From Candidatus Amoebophilus asiaticus 5a2 (GTDB lineage Bacteria > Bacteroidota > Bacteroidia > Cytophagales > Amoebophilaceae), in contig NC_010830.1 in the NCBI RefSeq assembly GCF_000020565.1, positions 662,001 through 726,000 of the forward strand: a stretch of 64,000 nucleotides of DNA, in the 5' to 3' direction. The position numbers and the translations under genes are program-made. Positions 40,901 to 48,443 of the stretch are shown here, piece after piece. The notes beneath the pieces were generated by a model, which saw only the letters and a list, made by a program, of their open reading frames with translations, did not search any database and was not told the DNA's origin. How positions within the stretch are numbered: the first letter of the stretch is position 1; the number at the start of each line of letters is the position of its first letter.

Positions 40901-41834
40901 GGGAATGGACCTGCTGGCCTAATTCAAATTCTCGCCGAAAGCGTTGTGCCTTTTTCTCAGTCAACACTTTTTGGGTGCTGACTTTAATTACGACTGGGCA
41001 CTCATCTGAAAGACGTACGGCCCGATAGATATTCGAGGAGGTTCCCTCATGTAAACAATGGAGTAATTTATAACCAGGTAGAACTAAATGGTTTTCTCTT
41101 TTTAATTCCATACCACCTACCTGCAAATATCCTGTCTGCTCGCTTTTAGCTAAATTCGCATGGATAAGTTGCTTTTGTTCCTCCTTGATCGAGCTTGTTG
41201 CATGCAGTTCTTTCTCTACAGGTACTGATAAATCATATGTTTTGTTAAATTCTGAAGGGGAATTCCCTTCTCCTTTGGCTTTGAGATGGTTGATTTCTTG
41301 TTTAGAACTAATCAGCTGACCTGCCTGAGCTATAAGTTTTTTCTCTTCTAACGCCTGGTACTGATCATCTTTTAATTTTTCTTTGCCTTTATTTTTGCCT
41401 GTATTACTGCCCCCTTTCAATCCCGCATGGCCAATCCAAATAGAACCAGAGTCTTTCCGCTTCGGTAAATTTATATGGATAAATCTTTTTTGTGCTGCTT
41501 CATTTAATTGGGCTACTTGTGCGATATCCATTCCTTCTTCTATATAAACAGGCAGCATATGGACTTTGCTTAAACCTTCATTTTGTTCTATTACTTCAGC
41601 TTGTAATCTTCCTGTTTTTTCATAAAAAGTAATCAAATGACCCCCTTTTGTGGTAAATTCTATATCTACTATAGATCGAATAGCTATTTGAGGAATTATT
41701 TCTTGTGTATGATCTGTTTGACCTTTTTTTATAGGAATAGGTGAATTAGTGAGGTTAACGCAACTTTGCAAAATTAAACTCGCCAGGAAAACACAGCCCA
41801 TTAATGACTGGCCAAAATGATGGTTGTTCTTCAT
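34932..41834 (-). CDS. Giant lipoprotein: Ser/Thr kinase, AAA-type ATPase, helical repeats, GAF, PAS, histidine kinase and receiver
   Basis: A 2300-residue continuous frame. Lipobox LQSC at Cys25 is followed by CVNLTNSPIP. Residues about 50-142 form the shared N-terminal domain ending SGSIWIGHAGLKGGS. A Ser/Thr kinase follows from about 253, with IIHSDLKLNN as catalytic loop and IIDFN in place of DFG. An orc/AAA-like ATPase with P-loop GEPGVGKTML lies near 573. A long helical region runs to about 1500, then GAF near 1560-1690 and PAS near 1740-1850. The histidine kinase has CHEIRNPMNG near 1897, N box LINLISNAIKF and G boxes DTGIGM and GSGLGLAISK. The receiver has its phospho-acceptor Asp in LILMDLEMP near 2218. 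The kinase-ATPase-GAF-HK core is a known 'trifunctional' type in cyanobacteria and others. A lipoprotein signal with no transmembrane segment is odd for ATP-using domains. Confidence 0.92.
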   Translation of the reverse strand: MKNNHHFGQSLMGCVFLASLILQSCVNLTNSPIPIKKGQTDHTQEIIPQIAIRSIVDIEFTTKGGHLITFYEKTGRLQAEVIEQNEGLSKVHMLPVYIEEGMDIAQVAQLNEAAQKRFIHINLPKRKDSGSIWIGHAGLKGGSNTGKNKGKEKLKDDQYQALEEKKLIAQAGQLISSKQEINHLKAKGEGNSPSEFNKTYDLSVPVEKELHATSSIKEEQKQLIHANLAKSEQTGYLQVGGMELKRENHLVLPGYKLLHCLHEGTSSNIYRAVRLSDECPVVIKVSTQKVLTEKKAQRFRREFELGQQVHSPYVVRYLELKQDAAYGMAIVMEDDQAVELNAILPPTGFSNQEFLEIAIQIVEGLQAIHAANIIHSDLKLNNILIQPTTNLIKIIDFNRSSTLRQERPPTMPMMVGTLTYISPEQTGRVNRSVDYRTDFYSLGVTFYRLLCGEPPFTAKDALGLIHQHLARQPIPAHQHKPTVALSLSRMVMKLLEKEAENRYQSCEGILHDLIVCLSAFKETGAIPEFELGQQDFSSKLTLSQNLYGREKEIKTLEKAFERVSEGRCEALMVAGEPGVGKTMLIQEIQKPIALQHGYFITGKFDQLNKNVAYSAFAQAFNSLVQQWLTEDQTSIMQWKIRLMESLGTQASLLIKVIPSLALLIDEQPETAIADMSQAKNVLNWIFQEFIKFCTTPSHPLVIFLDDLQWADQASLELMTYLMTQPSIKHLLWIGAYRDTEVTPSHPALQSITALQEASITVQTLTLAPLQLKNLCQWITDSLHKSIMDAQPLVELIFQKTAGNPFFVKLFLQSLYDEQLLTFAPQSHWQWDLDKIRQHPATENVITLMTYQIQQLPVSTQQALSIASCIGHRLVLSTLQTAMACSHQELEKSLQPALNSGILIQTDHEIYFAHDRVQEAAYHLLPETIKTRTHLMIGRRLLVSPTSEEKLLSDIVAQFNRCCSLVTDSQERLHIARLNLKSGQKAKQSTAYGVALDYLHTIPKWIDTEILWQSDYPLAFTFHKELAEVEYLGGYMDTSQAIIADMQPRLQSNLDKVDIYHLLIIQKTLQGHYQEAIALGHKTLQLLGIWLPLDNLTEFIQKATDDIKQKLHNIPLSSLLNAPLVVEPEKKALLKILESLVAACYFAGSELLTAATLMSIDLALTYGHAPESCLGYTVYGSLLCNRFEEHALGYEFGQLSIQLAKKLQAPAQHCKSLLIMLALISPWSKSIQQLPALLTDGYKVGLACGELEYAGHCVSMKAQLLFYQGMSLAKVQQEILPLLQFTYNTKNQVAINTIQTVQRLVVNLIGNTLDEWNFDADAITEARFKKSCQQASSFYSLCLYQILKAQTFYLYGHFKQAFGQLALVKQHLVLILSQYATALFNWYDSLVRLALYPTSSIADQQIYLQQVIKNQQQMQKWQASCPANFAHKYALVEAEIFKLQENYQQAEAYYDQAIELADRHGFIQEKALAAELAAKYWLTRGKTLSAQGYLNTAFNGYKQWGAKRKLMQFKTQYEYLLKDLVPPSLSYLTVNQETTLSSNTLRYLDLSSILKASQTISSEIELPKLLRNMMQIIIENAGAQQGAVLFVEAGDTVVVQAEYASDNTITTLQKIPLADWEHGAHTVIQYVKRLHQSVVLDNATIHEQFKIDPYINRTQAKSILCIPLLKQTELRAILYLENNLMTHAFTPEHMQTVLILTAQIAISLENARYVAEQLALTQQLAEQSTRRKIAEESLHVVTHDLKLALEASQAGTWSWWIDSNKVVWDATMYALFGLTPDTFRGTFEEVRERVHPEDKEQFEKNIDNCVKQSTPHSIDYRVIWPDGSQHMITAHGQVYRDTTSGSPIKMTGVCLDITERKKLEQDRLEALQQAKEKEQQRADEAERYFKQQEEFINTVCHEIRNPMNGISNTVVFLEEKITSLKKLKESLPGSFQPELKELLPTLEEDIQTIQHCVNHQLVVINGVLNLSRLEAGKEKLLLKPFKPKTIIEESILLFTSQLKTKQLNLIIDLPKQAIAIQGDPERFKMILINLISNAIKFTEKGHIKISFQTQAVDSTHVELVIRVEDTGIGMTPEEQSCLFQRFSRPLSSQYEGSGLGLAISKKLLDLMGGTIQVDSVKGQGSTFTIHLTCEMVDIGEKLIYQKPPAPLPILPPIAVKHILIVEDNIVNQKILRRQLEAAGYTCMVADNGQKAIEAIGAIEEVETLEQWNLAAFDLILMDLEMPVMGGIEATGWIRKKEQQLGVPSIPIIGLSAYAEEIYGETAKKAGMDAYNTKPYRKEELLKTIQSLLSRPLEPASE

Positions 41835-41950
41835 GGCTAGCTAAGTTTAAAAGCCAATGATCAAACAATAGTAGTTTGTAAATATCTTATGTGCAAGCGA
41901 ACAAGTATATATATATTATCAAAAAATGCCCTAGAATCTCTTTCTTCAGG
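41835..41950. other. Upstream region of the giant kinase lipoprotein
   Basis: AT-rich leader of about 115 bases, presumably with the leftward promoter. No unambiguous TAnnTTTG box is seen. Confidence 0.35.
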
Positions 41951-42424
41951 GAGCGGAAATGGAAATAAGGTATTCACTCGTCGCGCGCTTTGTTTTAAAA
42001 ACCATATATGCAAAGGACGGCCTTGGGGCCTCTAAAGCCCTTGCATATACCGCTTACTTGCCTTCGTTCGCTCCTGTTGGTGCTCCTTCGGCAAGCTCTC
42101 TTGTTTTGTTACACACGCTTTACTCCATGTTCATCTGCGGGCTCCACGTCTCCCCAAACCCCATTAAGGTATTCGCTTGCACTCATTGATTTCTTGTTGG
42201 GGAGAACTCACGCCCTCGGTGTTCGACTCGCCTGCTGGCTCACTCGCCACAGGCTTTTTTGCCCACGCAAGCGCTTTTCCCTCACAAAGCTCGGCAAAAC
42301 ACCGCGACTGCTACATTTCATTTATACACCTAGGCAAAAAAGCCTTCGACGCCCAGGTCTCCGTTTGCACGGCTCTTTCCTGGGCGGGCTCGATCGCGCT
42401 CGCAATCGGCTCGCCTTAAAATAA
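41951..42424. other. GC-rich island with strong hairpin potential, no recognisable protein
   Basis: About 470 bases are conspicuously richer in G+C than the surroundings. Overlapping open frames in two or three phases give unfamiliar, low-quality peptides. Strong pairings are visible: ATATGCAA-GG (42006-42016) with CCTTGCATAT (42039-42048), enclosing GGCC-TTGG-GGCC, and CTCCCCAA with TTGGGGAG about 50 bases apart (42149-42205). In an AT-rich genome a structured GC island can mark a non-coding RNA or a foreign repeat. Identity unknown. Confidence 0.4.
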
Positions 42425-42564
42425 AAAAGCTCCTCAAATTAAGCTTTCAAAGCACACATTGCCATTCAAAAGTCTTGTCAATGATTTCACTATGCCTAGC
42501 TTCTTAAAAAATCTCCACCTTTACTATGTGCAGGTAGTATTTTTTAATACCTTAAATCCTTGAC

Positions 42565-42831
42565 ATGGCTCCTTTTGAAAGCTTTCAAACCAGTCTCTTT
42601 TTTCTTTTTCTTTTTGCCAGTTTTTCTGGTTTTTCTTTTTGTTTTTTCTCTGAAATAGAGCTTAATACTTACTTAGAAATAGGTTGTTTAAAGGAAAGTA
42701 TAAATAGAATTAAATCACGACTTAGTTTTACACTTTTTATAATTATTTGTTGCATATTTGCCTGGATATATTTATCTAAATATTACTCAAAACTAATCAT
42801 TCTTTTTTCAAACTTTACCTATCAAAAATAG
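42565..42831 (+). CDS. Small hydrophobic protein, uncertain
   Basis: An 88-codon frame from ATG 42565 ends two bases before the large toxin-like gene. The N-terminal 30 residues are dominated by Phe/Leu/Ser, and a second hydrophobic stretch (LFIIICCIFAWIYLS) is flanked by basic residues, so a two-helix membrane protein is possible. The region is T-rich, which alone can produce such frames. The tight coupling to the next start is the main argument for a real gene. Confidence 0.35.
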   Translation: MAPFESFQTSLFFLFLFASFSGFSFCFFSEIELNTYLEIGCLKESINRIKSRLSFTLFIIICCIFAWIYLSKYYSKLIILFSNFTYQK

Positions 42832-42833
42832 CC

Positions 42834-45800
42834 ATGTATAGCACTTCTAAAAGAATCATAGCTTTTATTTTACTGAGTAGTCAGCTACTAACACTAACCA
42901 GTTGTGGTGATAATTTCAATATTCCTATAGAGCAGCAAATAGCTCATGGACATAAGAAGGCAGATAAGGAACCGAGCAAAGTGGGTGCCTTAGTTCCCTT
43001 GGTAAATGGATTAGAAAGATACGTTGCCGAGACAAAGGATAAAAGAGAATCCACTTTAAGCCAATCTTTAACCAATCAGTTGCCCTTAGTTGAAAGTAAT
43101 AGTGCTTCTGCCACAGAAGGTAAAGCTCTCTTTGTAGGACGCTCTAAAACTTTAAAGAAGAATAAAGAGCAGAAGTCGGTATCGAGTCAAGCAAAAACTT
43201 TTACAACGCCGGTTTATATAGATAGACCCACAGGTTACAGTAGAAAGCTTACTCACGATAAAGCTATAGGGGACAAGCATTTTACTACCTTAAATAAGAG
43301 TAAGGATTTAGATTCTTATAGAGAGCAAGCTCGAGCCAGCCAGAAACAAGTTAGTGAGCTTAGCGATATAGCATTAAATGTTACTGTTGCTGAGCTTCTT
43401 ACAATAGACCAAGGTTTAATAGCAAAAGGAGGCCATCAAGTATATCTAACCGTTGTAGAAGGCAAGTGGATGGCAATTGTTAAAGAGAATGCTCCTATAG
43501 GTTTTAGTAGAACGCAGTATTTGGATTTATATCTAGCACCTGGTTTTACAACCAACCAGTTAAGTAAACATAGCCCTGAATGGCAAGAGGCACATATAGG
43601 AGTAGTATTTCCTGAAAAAAGTTCAACTGGCAAAGGGTATGTATATATAGGTGACGGGGGGCTGCTCGGTGGTGGGAATAGTGGTTCCAAAGGAGGCGGT
43701 GGAAATGATAGCGATAGGACATCTAGCAGAAGTGAATCTAGTGAGAGGAGTACATCTGGCTCTAGCCACAGTTCAAGTAGTAGCAGTGGTAGAGCAAGTC
43801 ATAATATTGGAAGCTCACATAGTAGTTTCAGTATGCCAAAAACTTCATCTTCCAGTTCCCATCATCGAGATAGCTTTAAGGATTTTTGTAATAAGAGTTC
43901 AGCTAATGTTTCAGCTTCGTTATCTTCTGCAGGTATAAAGCATGATACCCATAGCACTTCCCATACTAGTGATAGTTTTAAGGATTTTTGTGATAAGAGT
44001 TCAGCTAATGTCTCAGCTATGTTATCTTCTGCAGGTATAAAGCATGATACCCATAGCACTTCCCATTCTAGCTTCTCCAGCCATACTAGTTCATATTCTA
44101 GCAGCAGGGCATCTAACCAAGCTGCTAGTAGCAGTAATAGTGAAAGTAAGCCTGCTGCTTCTAAGGAGTCATCCTCTTCAAGCAAAGAATCTAAAGCCCC
44201 CCATCTTACCCTAGAGAATGCAGCTACGGAGGTGAGAAAGCACATACAAGAGGCTAAAAATGATGGTCCTAAAGCTACGAGTGTATCAGCCAGCCAGCAA
44301 CAACAAGCAAAAGGGGAGCAACTACTTAAACAGCTACGTGAAATCAAGCAACAACAGGAACGGTCGTATAGCCAAACACAGACCGCTTACATTACACCAG
44401 GTAATTCTGAAATAGGGAATAAGCTGTTGTTAGACCAGCTAACCAAAAAAGGTCAAGAATTGTCTACTTTAAAAGAATTAGAGTCAGAGCTAACACAAAG
44501 CTTAGAGCGCGAGCGTCCAACTAGCCATTATGAGGAAACAAGAAAAGAATCAATACTAGCTAGTGCTACAACTACACCAAAAGAGATTAAGGTAAAAGAT
44601 AAAGGAAAAGAAAAGGATACAAGCTTGACACCTGGTACTACCCAAGCAACAAATAACCTTCATAGTACAACCCTATCTTCGTCTGGGGACATTTCTACTG
44701 CTACAAGTACTACTGAACCACTACTCAGCACACCCACTAAAGGTCCAGCAGTTAAAGTTGAGAGTGGTACACGTAAGACAAAAATACCCTACAATGATAG
44801 AGCGGACAGTTTTAGCTATGACCACTACTCTTCAAGCACTAGCACAAATACACCTGCTGTATCAGCTACAGAGCCTACTAACCCGGCTACATCTAGTACT
44901 ACTTCCACTAGTACTACTGATAAAAGTGAAGCAGAAATTCATAACCAGTGGAGTGATTTGTTAAAGGAAATACAAGTCCAATTGGGACATTCCAAAATAC
45001 AAGGTTTAGCAGACGCTCTATATCTACAAAAACAGGCTAGATTCTATATAGAAAAATTAAAGTCGTATGAAAAATATAAATGCATTAGCAGATCTTCGCT
45101 CGAGCAAGCACTCAATGAGCTGGAAAAGCTATCTGTACAGGTTGAAGCTGCCCTGGATAAGGAGAGGTATAATGCAGTCGTAGGTGAAATCAAGCAAGTG
45201 TTGGATGCAAGAATAGAAACTATTAACAGGCTACAAGAGGAAGAAGCAGACTCAGCTATTATCATAGCAACGGCACAAGAGATAAGACCTCATGTAGAAG
45301 CAGCTATAAAACGATTGGAAGATTTCCCAACTAAACAATATAAGACACCTAGTATAGAGAACTTGAAAGAAGCTAAAAGACAACTTGAAGGGGTGATTAG
45401 AGATTATACTCACAGGAAAGTTTTATGGGATAAGTACAAGTCAGCTTTTAGCTATGCAGCCAAGCATGTTTCAAAAAGGATAGAGCAAGAGCAAGAAGAA
45501 TTAGCTAAGAGCATAGGAAAGTCAGTCGAAAAGCCTGAAATAACTATAACCAATAAGTCAGGTATAACCATAGCGCAACTAGAGGAAATTTTTCCAGAAG
45601 ACTCCAGCAATAACTTCAATTTGCAAAAACTGATAGATACTTTAGATATAACTGTTAATTTCCCAGCAGCAGAAGAGAATGCTAACAGTAGCGAGGAGGA
45701 TGAAGAAGAAGAAAGGCAAGGTGTAGAGGAGCATTTAGAAAGAGAAGCTAAGTACGAGAAAACAGTAAGCCAAAAGGAAGAACAAGAAAGGGCTAGTAGC

Positions 45801-47180
45801 CAAGCAGGTATAAATGAGAAAGAGAAAGAATCAGCAGCAAAAAGGCAAGCCAGAAAAGAACAAAGAAGAGCTAACCAAAAAGCCAGAAGAAAAGAAGCAT
45901 CTCCCAAAAAAGCCCATGAAAAAGAGCTGATAAAAATAGGACAAGCTAAAGAGCAACTTAAAAGCTTGGTTAAAGATCAAGTGAAATCTTGTGTAGAGGA
46001 TGCTGAATTTACTAATTGTAGAGTAGTATTATTGATGATCGATGAGAAGCTCAAAAAAGAACCCAATAATAAGTCTTTACAAGCGTTAAGGGTAAAACAG
46101 CTAGAGAAATTCCAAAGCCACCCGCTTTATCAGCAAGCTGTAGAGTTAGGCATAGAAGCAGCTGCATTGAGAAGAGAAGCGGAGGAAAGCGGCACAGATG
46201 AATTGATAGAAAGTGCAGAATTAGACTATAAAATATTAGCCGGTATAGGCAAGTCACGTGAATTTCGGAAAGAAGCAGAAGAGATTAGAGATAATATCAT
46301 TAACCCTTTACGGGATCTACTAGGCTGCCCACATACATCAAAAGGATTAAGAAGGGCAGCAGAAGGTTTAAAAGGTTTTGGGGAAAGCTTTTATGATACT
46401 GGAAAAGCGTTTACAGTAGATATGCCTATACTGTTGGGTAAATTGGGGGTGAGGGGAGTAGAATCATTGGTGAAGTGGGAAGATAAGTTAGGAGTCAAAG
46501 AAGGCTGGGCTAACCTAGGAAAAGCTTGTAAATGCATATTTGATCAGACAAAGCAAGACTGGGAAGATCCAGCAGCTTATAAAGCTCGTATGCAGGCTGT
46601 CCAAGAAGTAAAAAGTAGGCACGACTTTTTCTGCCGAGCATTTGATGCAGAGAATTATCATTTAGGCCAAGATAAGGCATTGGGATATATGACAGCAGAG
46701 ATAGTGCAAGCACTCTTTGGTGGAGAGATTATCAAAGGAACCACTAAAGGTGCTACCAAGGGTGTTGAGTTTATTAAGAAAATCCAGCAAGGCGCTAAAG
46801 TAGAGAAGGCGGTAGTAGAAGGGGTGAAAGGAGCAGTTAATATTGATTTAATGAATAAAGGGAAACAATTTAAAACAGCACATGAGATTGCTAGAGAAGG
46901 AGGTAAGCATGCTGGTATGTATAGAAGCAGTATACAATTGCCTGACAAGCAGCTAGAAAAAGCCCTTAAGTCTCTTGAAAAGAGTATAGAAAAGCATAAA
47001 AACTTAATAAAAGACCCAGCAAGATATCTAAAAGAATATGGAAAAGACTTAGAAGGGCCTTGGGATATGTTAAGAGCTGAAAGAAGGCAAGCTTTGATAG
47101 AAAAAATTTGGCCGAAAGAGATAAAGAACTTCAAAGAGCAAAGGGAAATTATTAAAGGCATTTTAAATAGTAGGAAATGA
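42834..47180 (+). CDS. Large lipoprotein with shared N-terminal domain and toxin-like C-terminus
   Basis: A 1448-residue protein. Lipobox LTSC at Cys24 is followed by CGDNFNIPI. A polar linker leads to the shared domain at about 180-278, ending GYVYIGDGGLLGGG. A serine/glycine-rich low-complexity part includes two nearly identical 34-residue repeats (DSFKDFC...). Long charged helical regions with coiled-coil character follow to about 1130. The C-terminal 300 residues contain a glycine/alanine hydrophobic stretch (IIKGTTKGATKGVEFIKKI) and a compact basic terminal module with EIAREGGKHAGMYRSS. This order (export anchor, variable stalk, short C-terminal module, then small genes) is that of polymorphic toxins. 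The toxin activity is not identified. Confidence 0.75.
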   Translation: MYSTSKRIIAFILLSSQLLTLTSCGDNFNIPIEQQIAHGHKKADKEPSKVGALVPLVNGLERYVAETKDKRESTLSQSLTNQLPLVESNSASATEGKALFVGRSKTLKKNKEQKSVSSQAKTFTTPVYIDRPTGYSRKLTHDKAIGDKHFTTLNKSKDLDSYREQARASQKQVSELSDIALNVTVAELLTIDQGLIAKGGHQVYLTVVEGKWMAIVKENAPIGFSRTQYLDLYLAPGFTTNQLSKHSPEWQEAHIGVVFPEKSSTGKGYVYIGDGGLLGGGNSGSKGGGGNDSDRTSSRSESSERSTSGSSHSSSSSSGRASHNIGSSHSSFSMPKTSSSSSHHRDSFKDFCNKSSANVSASLSSAGIKHDTHSTSHTSDSFKDFCDKSSANVSAMLSSAGIKHDTHSTSHSSFSSHTSSYSSSRASNQAASSSNSESKPAASKESSSSSKESKAPHLTLENAATEVRKHIQEAKNDGPKATSVSASQQQQAKGEQLLKQLREIKQQQERSYSQTQTAYITPGNSEIGNKLLLDQLTKKGQELSTLKELESELTQSLERERPTSHYEETRKESILASATTTPKEIKVKDKGKEKDTSLTPGTTQATNNLHSTTLSSSGDISTATSTTEPLLSTPTKGPAVKVESGTRKTKIPYNDRADSFSYDHYSSSTSTNTPAVSATEPTNPATSSTTSTSTTDKSEAEIHNQWSDLLKEIQVQLGHSKIQGLADALYLQKQARFYIEKLKSYEKYKCISRSSLEQALNELEKLSVQVEAALDKERYNAVVGEIKQVLDARIETINRLQEEEADSAIIIATAQEIRPHVEAAIKRLEDFPTKQYKTPSIENLKEAKRQLEGVIRDYTHRKVLWDKYKSAFSYAAKHVSKRIEQEQEELAKSIGKSVEKPEITITNKSGITIAQLEEIFPEDSSNNFNLQKLIDTLDITVNFPAAEENANSSEEDEEEERQGVEEHLEREAKYEKTVSQKEEQERASSQAGINEKEKESAAKRQARKEQRRANQKARRKEASPKKAHEKELIKIGQAKEQLKSLVKDQVKSCVEDAEFTNCRVVLLMIDEKLKKEPNNKSLQALRVKQLEKFQSHPLYQQAVELGIEAAALRREAEESGTDELIESAELDYKILAGIGKSREFRKEAEEIRDNIINPLRDLLGCPHTSKGLRRAAEGLKGFGESFYDTGKAFTVDMPILLGKLGVRGVESLVKWEDKLGVKEGWANLGKACKCIFDQTKQDWEDPAAYKARMQAVQEVKSRHDFFCRAFDAENYHLGQDKALGYMTAEIVQALFGGEIIKGTTKGATKGVEFIKKIQQGAKVEKAVVEGVKGAVNIDLMNKGKQFKTAHEIAREGGKHAGMYRSSIQLPDKQLEKALKSLEKSIEKHKNLIKDPARYLKEYGKDLEGPWDMLRAERRQALIEKIWPKEIKNFKEQREIIKGILNSRK
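43869..44072 (+). repeat. Two tandem 102-bp repeats inside the toxin-like gene
   Basis: Units starting GATAGCTTTAAGGATTTTTG (43869) and GATAGTTTTAAGGATTTTTG (43971) are nearly identical over 102 bases, each encoding 34 residues. The duplication is in frame and looks recent. Confidence 0.9.
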
Positions 47181-47440
47181 TAGATATAAAAAAATCAGAG
47201 AAAACAGCGGATAGATATAAATGGTATATATATGAAGTTATAGAGCAATTAAAGGAGGCTTATGAGGAAACTAATGAATATCTAAAAAGTTCTTCTTTTG
47301 AAAATGATAATGAGAAAATGTTTATAAGCGGTATAGGAATGGGGTATTATCATGCTTTAGAAAAATTTAGGAATCAGGCAGAAATATTCTCAATTCACCT
47401 AAAGGAAATAGGTTTAGAAGAGGAAATTAAAATAAGTTAA
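47177..47440 (+). CDS. Small acidic helical protein, candidate immunity protein
   Basis: An 87-residue protein whose ATG overlaps the stop codon of the toxin-like gene (ATGA), a strong sign of translational coupling. It is helical and rich in Glu/Lys (AADRYKWYIYEVIEQLKEAYEE-type composition), with no signal peptide, so it would stay in the cytoplasm. Size, position and overlap fit an immunity protein neutralising the C-terminal module of the preceding gene. No family was recognised, and the function is inferred from context only. Confidence 0.65.
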   Translation: MIDIKKSEKTADRYKWYIYEVIEQLKEAYEETNEYLKSSSFENDNEKMFISGIGMGYYHALEKFRNQAEIFSIHLKEIGLEEEIKIS

Positions 47441-47453
47441 TTCAATTTTAGAA

Positions 47454-47711
47454 TTGAAGGAAATAAATTATTCTTTTAAAGGTGCATGCCCTGATCAGTT
47501 TAAAGAATTCCTTCAACAAAAAGGGTGGAAAATTGAAAAGCTTAAAAAGGATAAGCCAGGATTTAAAGCAATAAATCCTACTAATACATCTGATATAATT
47601 AAAATTATAGAAGTTGATCCATCAAAACTAAAAGATGGCACTGATATTATTAGTGTAAAAAAAGTACATATCTTAAAAGAAGCTATCAAGAATGGGAGCG
47701 AATTCCTTTAA
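47454..47711 (+). CDS. Small protein of unknown function in the toxin locus
   Basis: An 85-residue frame starting at TTG 47454, 13 bases after the previous gene. It is lysine-rich with an alternating beta-type pattern (FKEFLQQKGWKIEKL, IIKIIEVDPSKLKDG, IISVKKVHILKEAI). No in-frame ATG occurs near the beginning, so the start is uncertain; ATA or ATT codons close behind AAGGA might also serve. A second immunity-like or module-exchange remnant gene is possible. Confidence 0.5.
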   Translation: MKEINYSFKGACPDQFKEFLQQKGWKIEKLKKDKPGFKAINPTNTSDIIKIIEVDPSKLKDGTDIISVKKVHILKEAIKNGSEFL

Positions 47712-47736
47712 AAGATAACCCAACATTAAGATAACT

Positions 47737-48129
47737 ATGCTGACTAATTTTCAAAAACATGTTTTTGAAGAAATAGAAGAAACAGGTGAATACACATTTA
47801 TATTGTTAATACCATACTTTTTAGAAATAGAAAAAGGAAATAAGCTTTTAGCAAACGGAAATGGTATCGGTGCATATCCGCAGAATTATTATATTAATGA
47901 TTCTGATTTTATAATATTAAAAAATCAAGTTACTAAATTGTTTTCTAATTATAATTTAGGTATATATAGATACATAGGATTTGAAATAGCAGGCCGAGAA
48001 AGTAGTGAGTGGGAAGATTCACACGTTTTGTTAAGTAAAGATGAAACGAATAGGATTTTAAATAATAAAGAGAAATGGATATACAAGCAAGGTGCACCAA
48101 GTTACCTTCTAGCAGAAAAGGTTGAATAA
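47737..48129 (+). CDS. Protein of unknown function in the toxin locus
   Basis: A 130-residue cytoplasmic-type protein with ATG at 47737. It contains helical N-terminal residues (FQKHVFEEIEETGEY), an IIe/Leu-rich strand and a tryptophan/serine-containing middle (GRESSEWEDSHVLLS). No known family was recognised. Third in a row of small genes behind the toxin-like gene, it may be another immunity protein. IS debris begins 50 bases downstream. Confidence 0.55.
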   Translation: MLTNFQKHVFEEIEETGEYTFILLIPYFLEIEKGNKLLANGNGIGAYPQNYYINDSDFIILKNQVTKLFSNYNLGIYRYIGFEIAGRESSEWEDSHVLLSKDETNRILNNKEKWIYKQGAPSYLLAEKVE

Positions 48130-48182
48130 ACCAATAAGGGCTTAATAATTTGTACAAGTCAAGATTTAAACTGACAGACAGA

Positions 48183-48443
48183 TTACAACAGGGGATGCAA
48201 ATTGTCAGCATACTCTAGCCTGTCTGGTGTGCTAGAAAGATACAACAACTCGTTGTTCTTTTCCAAGGCTAAGTGCTTACTGTCTTTAAAAGTTTGCATA
48301 GGCGTTTTCCCATAACAATACTTTCCACTATGACTTCGCTCATTGTTGTAGTAATATAACCACTCATCCAAATCACGCTGCAATTCTTCTAAGCTGGTAT
48401 ATATCTTTTTTCTCATAGCTGTGTCATAAAACTCAGTCTTCAT
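48183..48443 (-). pseudogene. C-terminal fragment of an IS481/IS3-type transposase
   Basis: About 86 residues from MKTEFYDTAMRKKIYTSLEE to the stop at 48183 match the end of the integrase (rve) domain: YYYNNERSHSGKYCYGKTP is the classic C-terminal signature around and after the last catalytic Glu. The 5' part of the gene is cut off exactly at the left end of the IS5-type element. The missing part is not found on the other side of that element, so a deletion also occurred. Confidence 0.8.

Noticed and set aside
42008-42424. 138-codon and overlapping frames in the GC-rich island
   Set aside because: Several phases are open at once because high G+C removes stops. The peptides have no recognisable family and low-quality composition.
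43862-44347. 161-codon minus-strand frame inside the toxin-like gene
   Set aside because: It is the complement of the serine-rich repeats and gives a leucine-rich low-complexity peptide.
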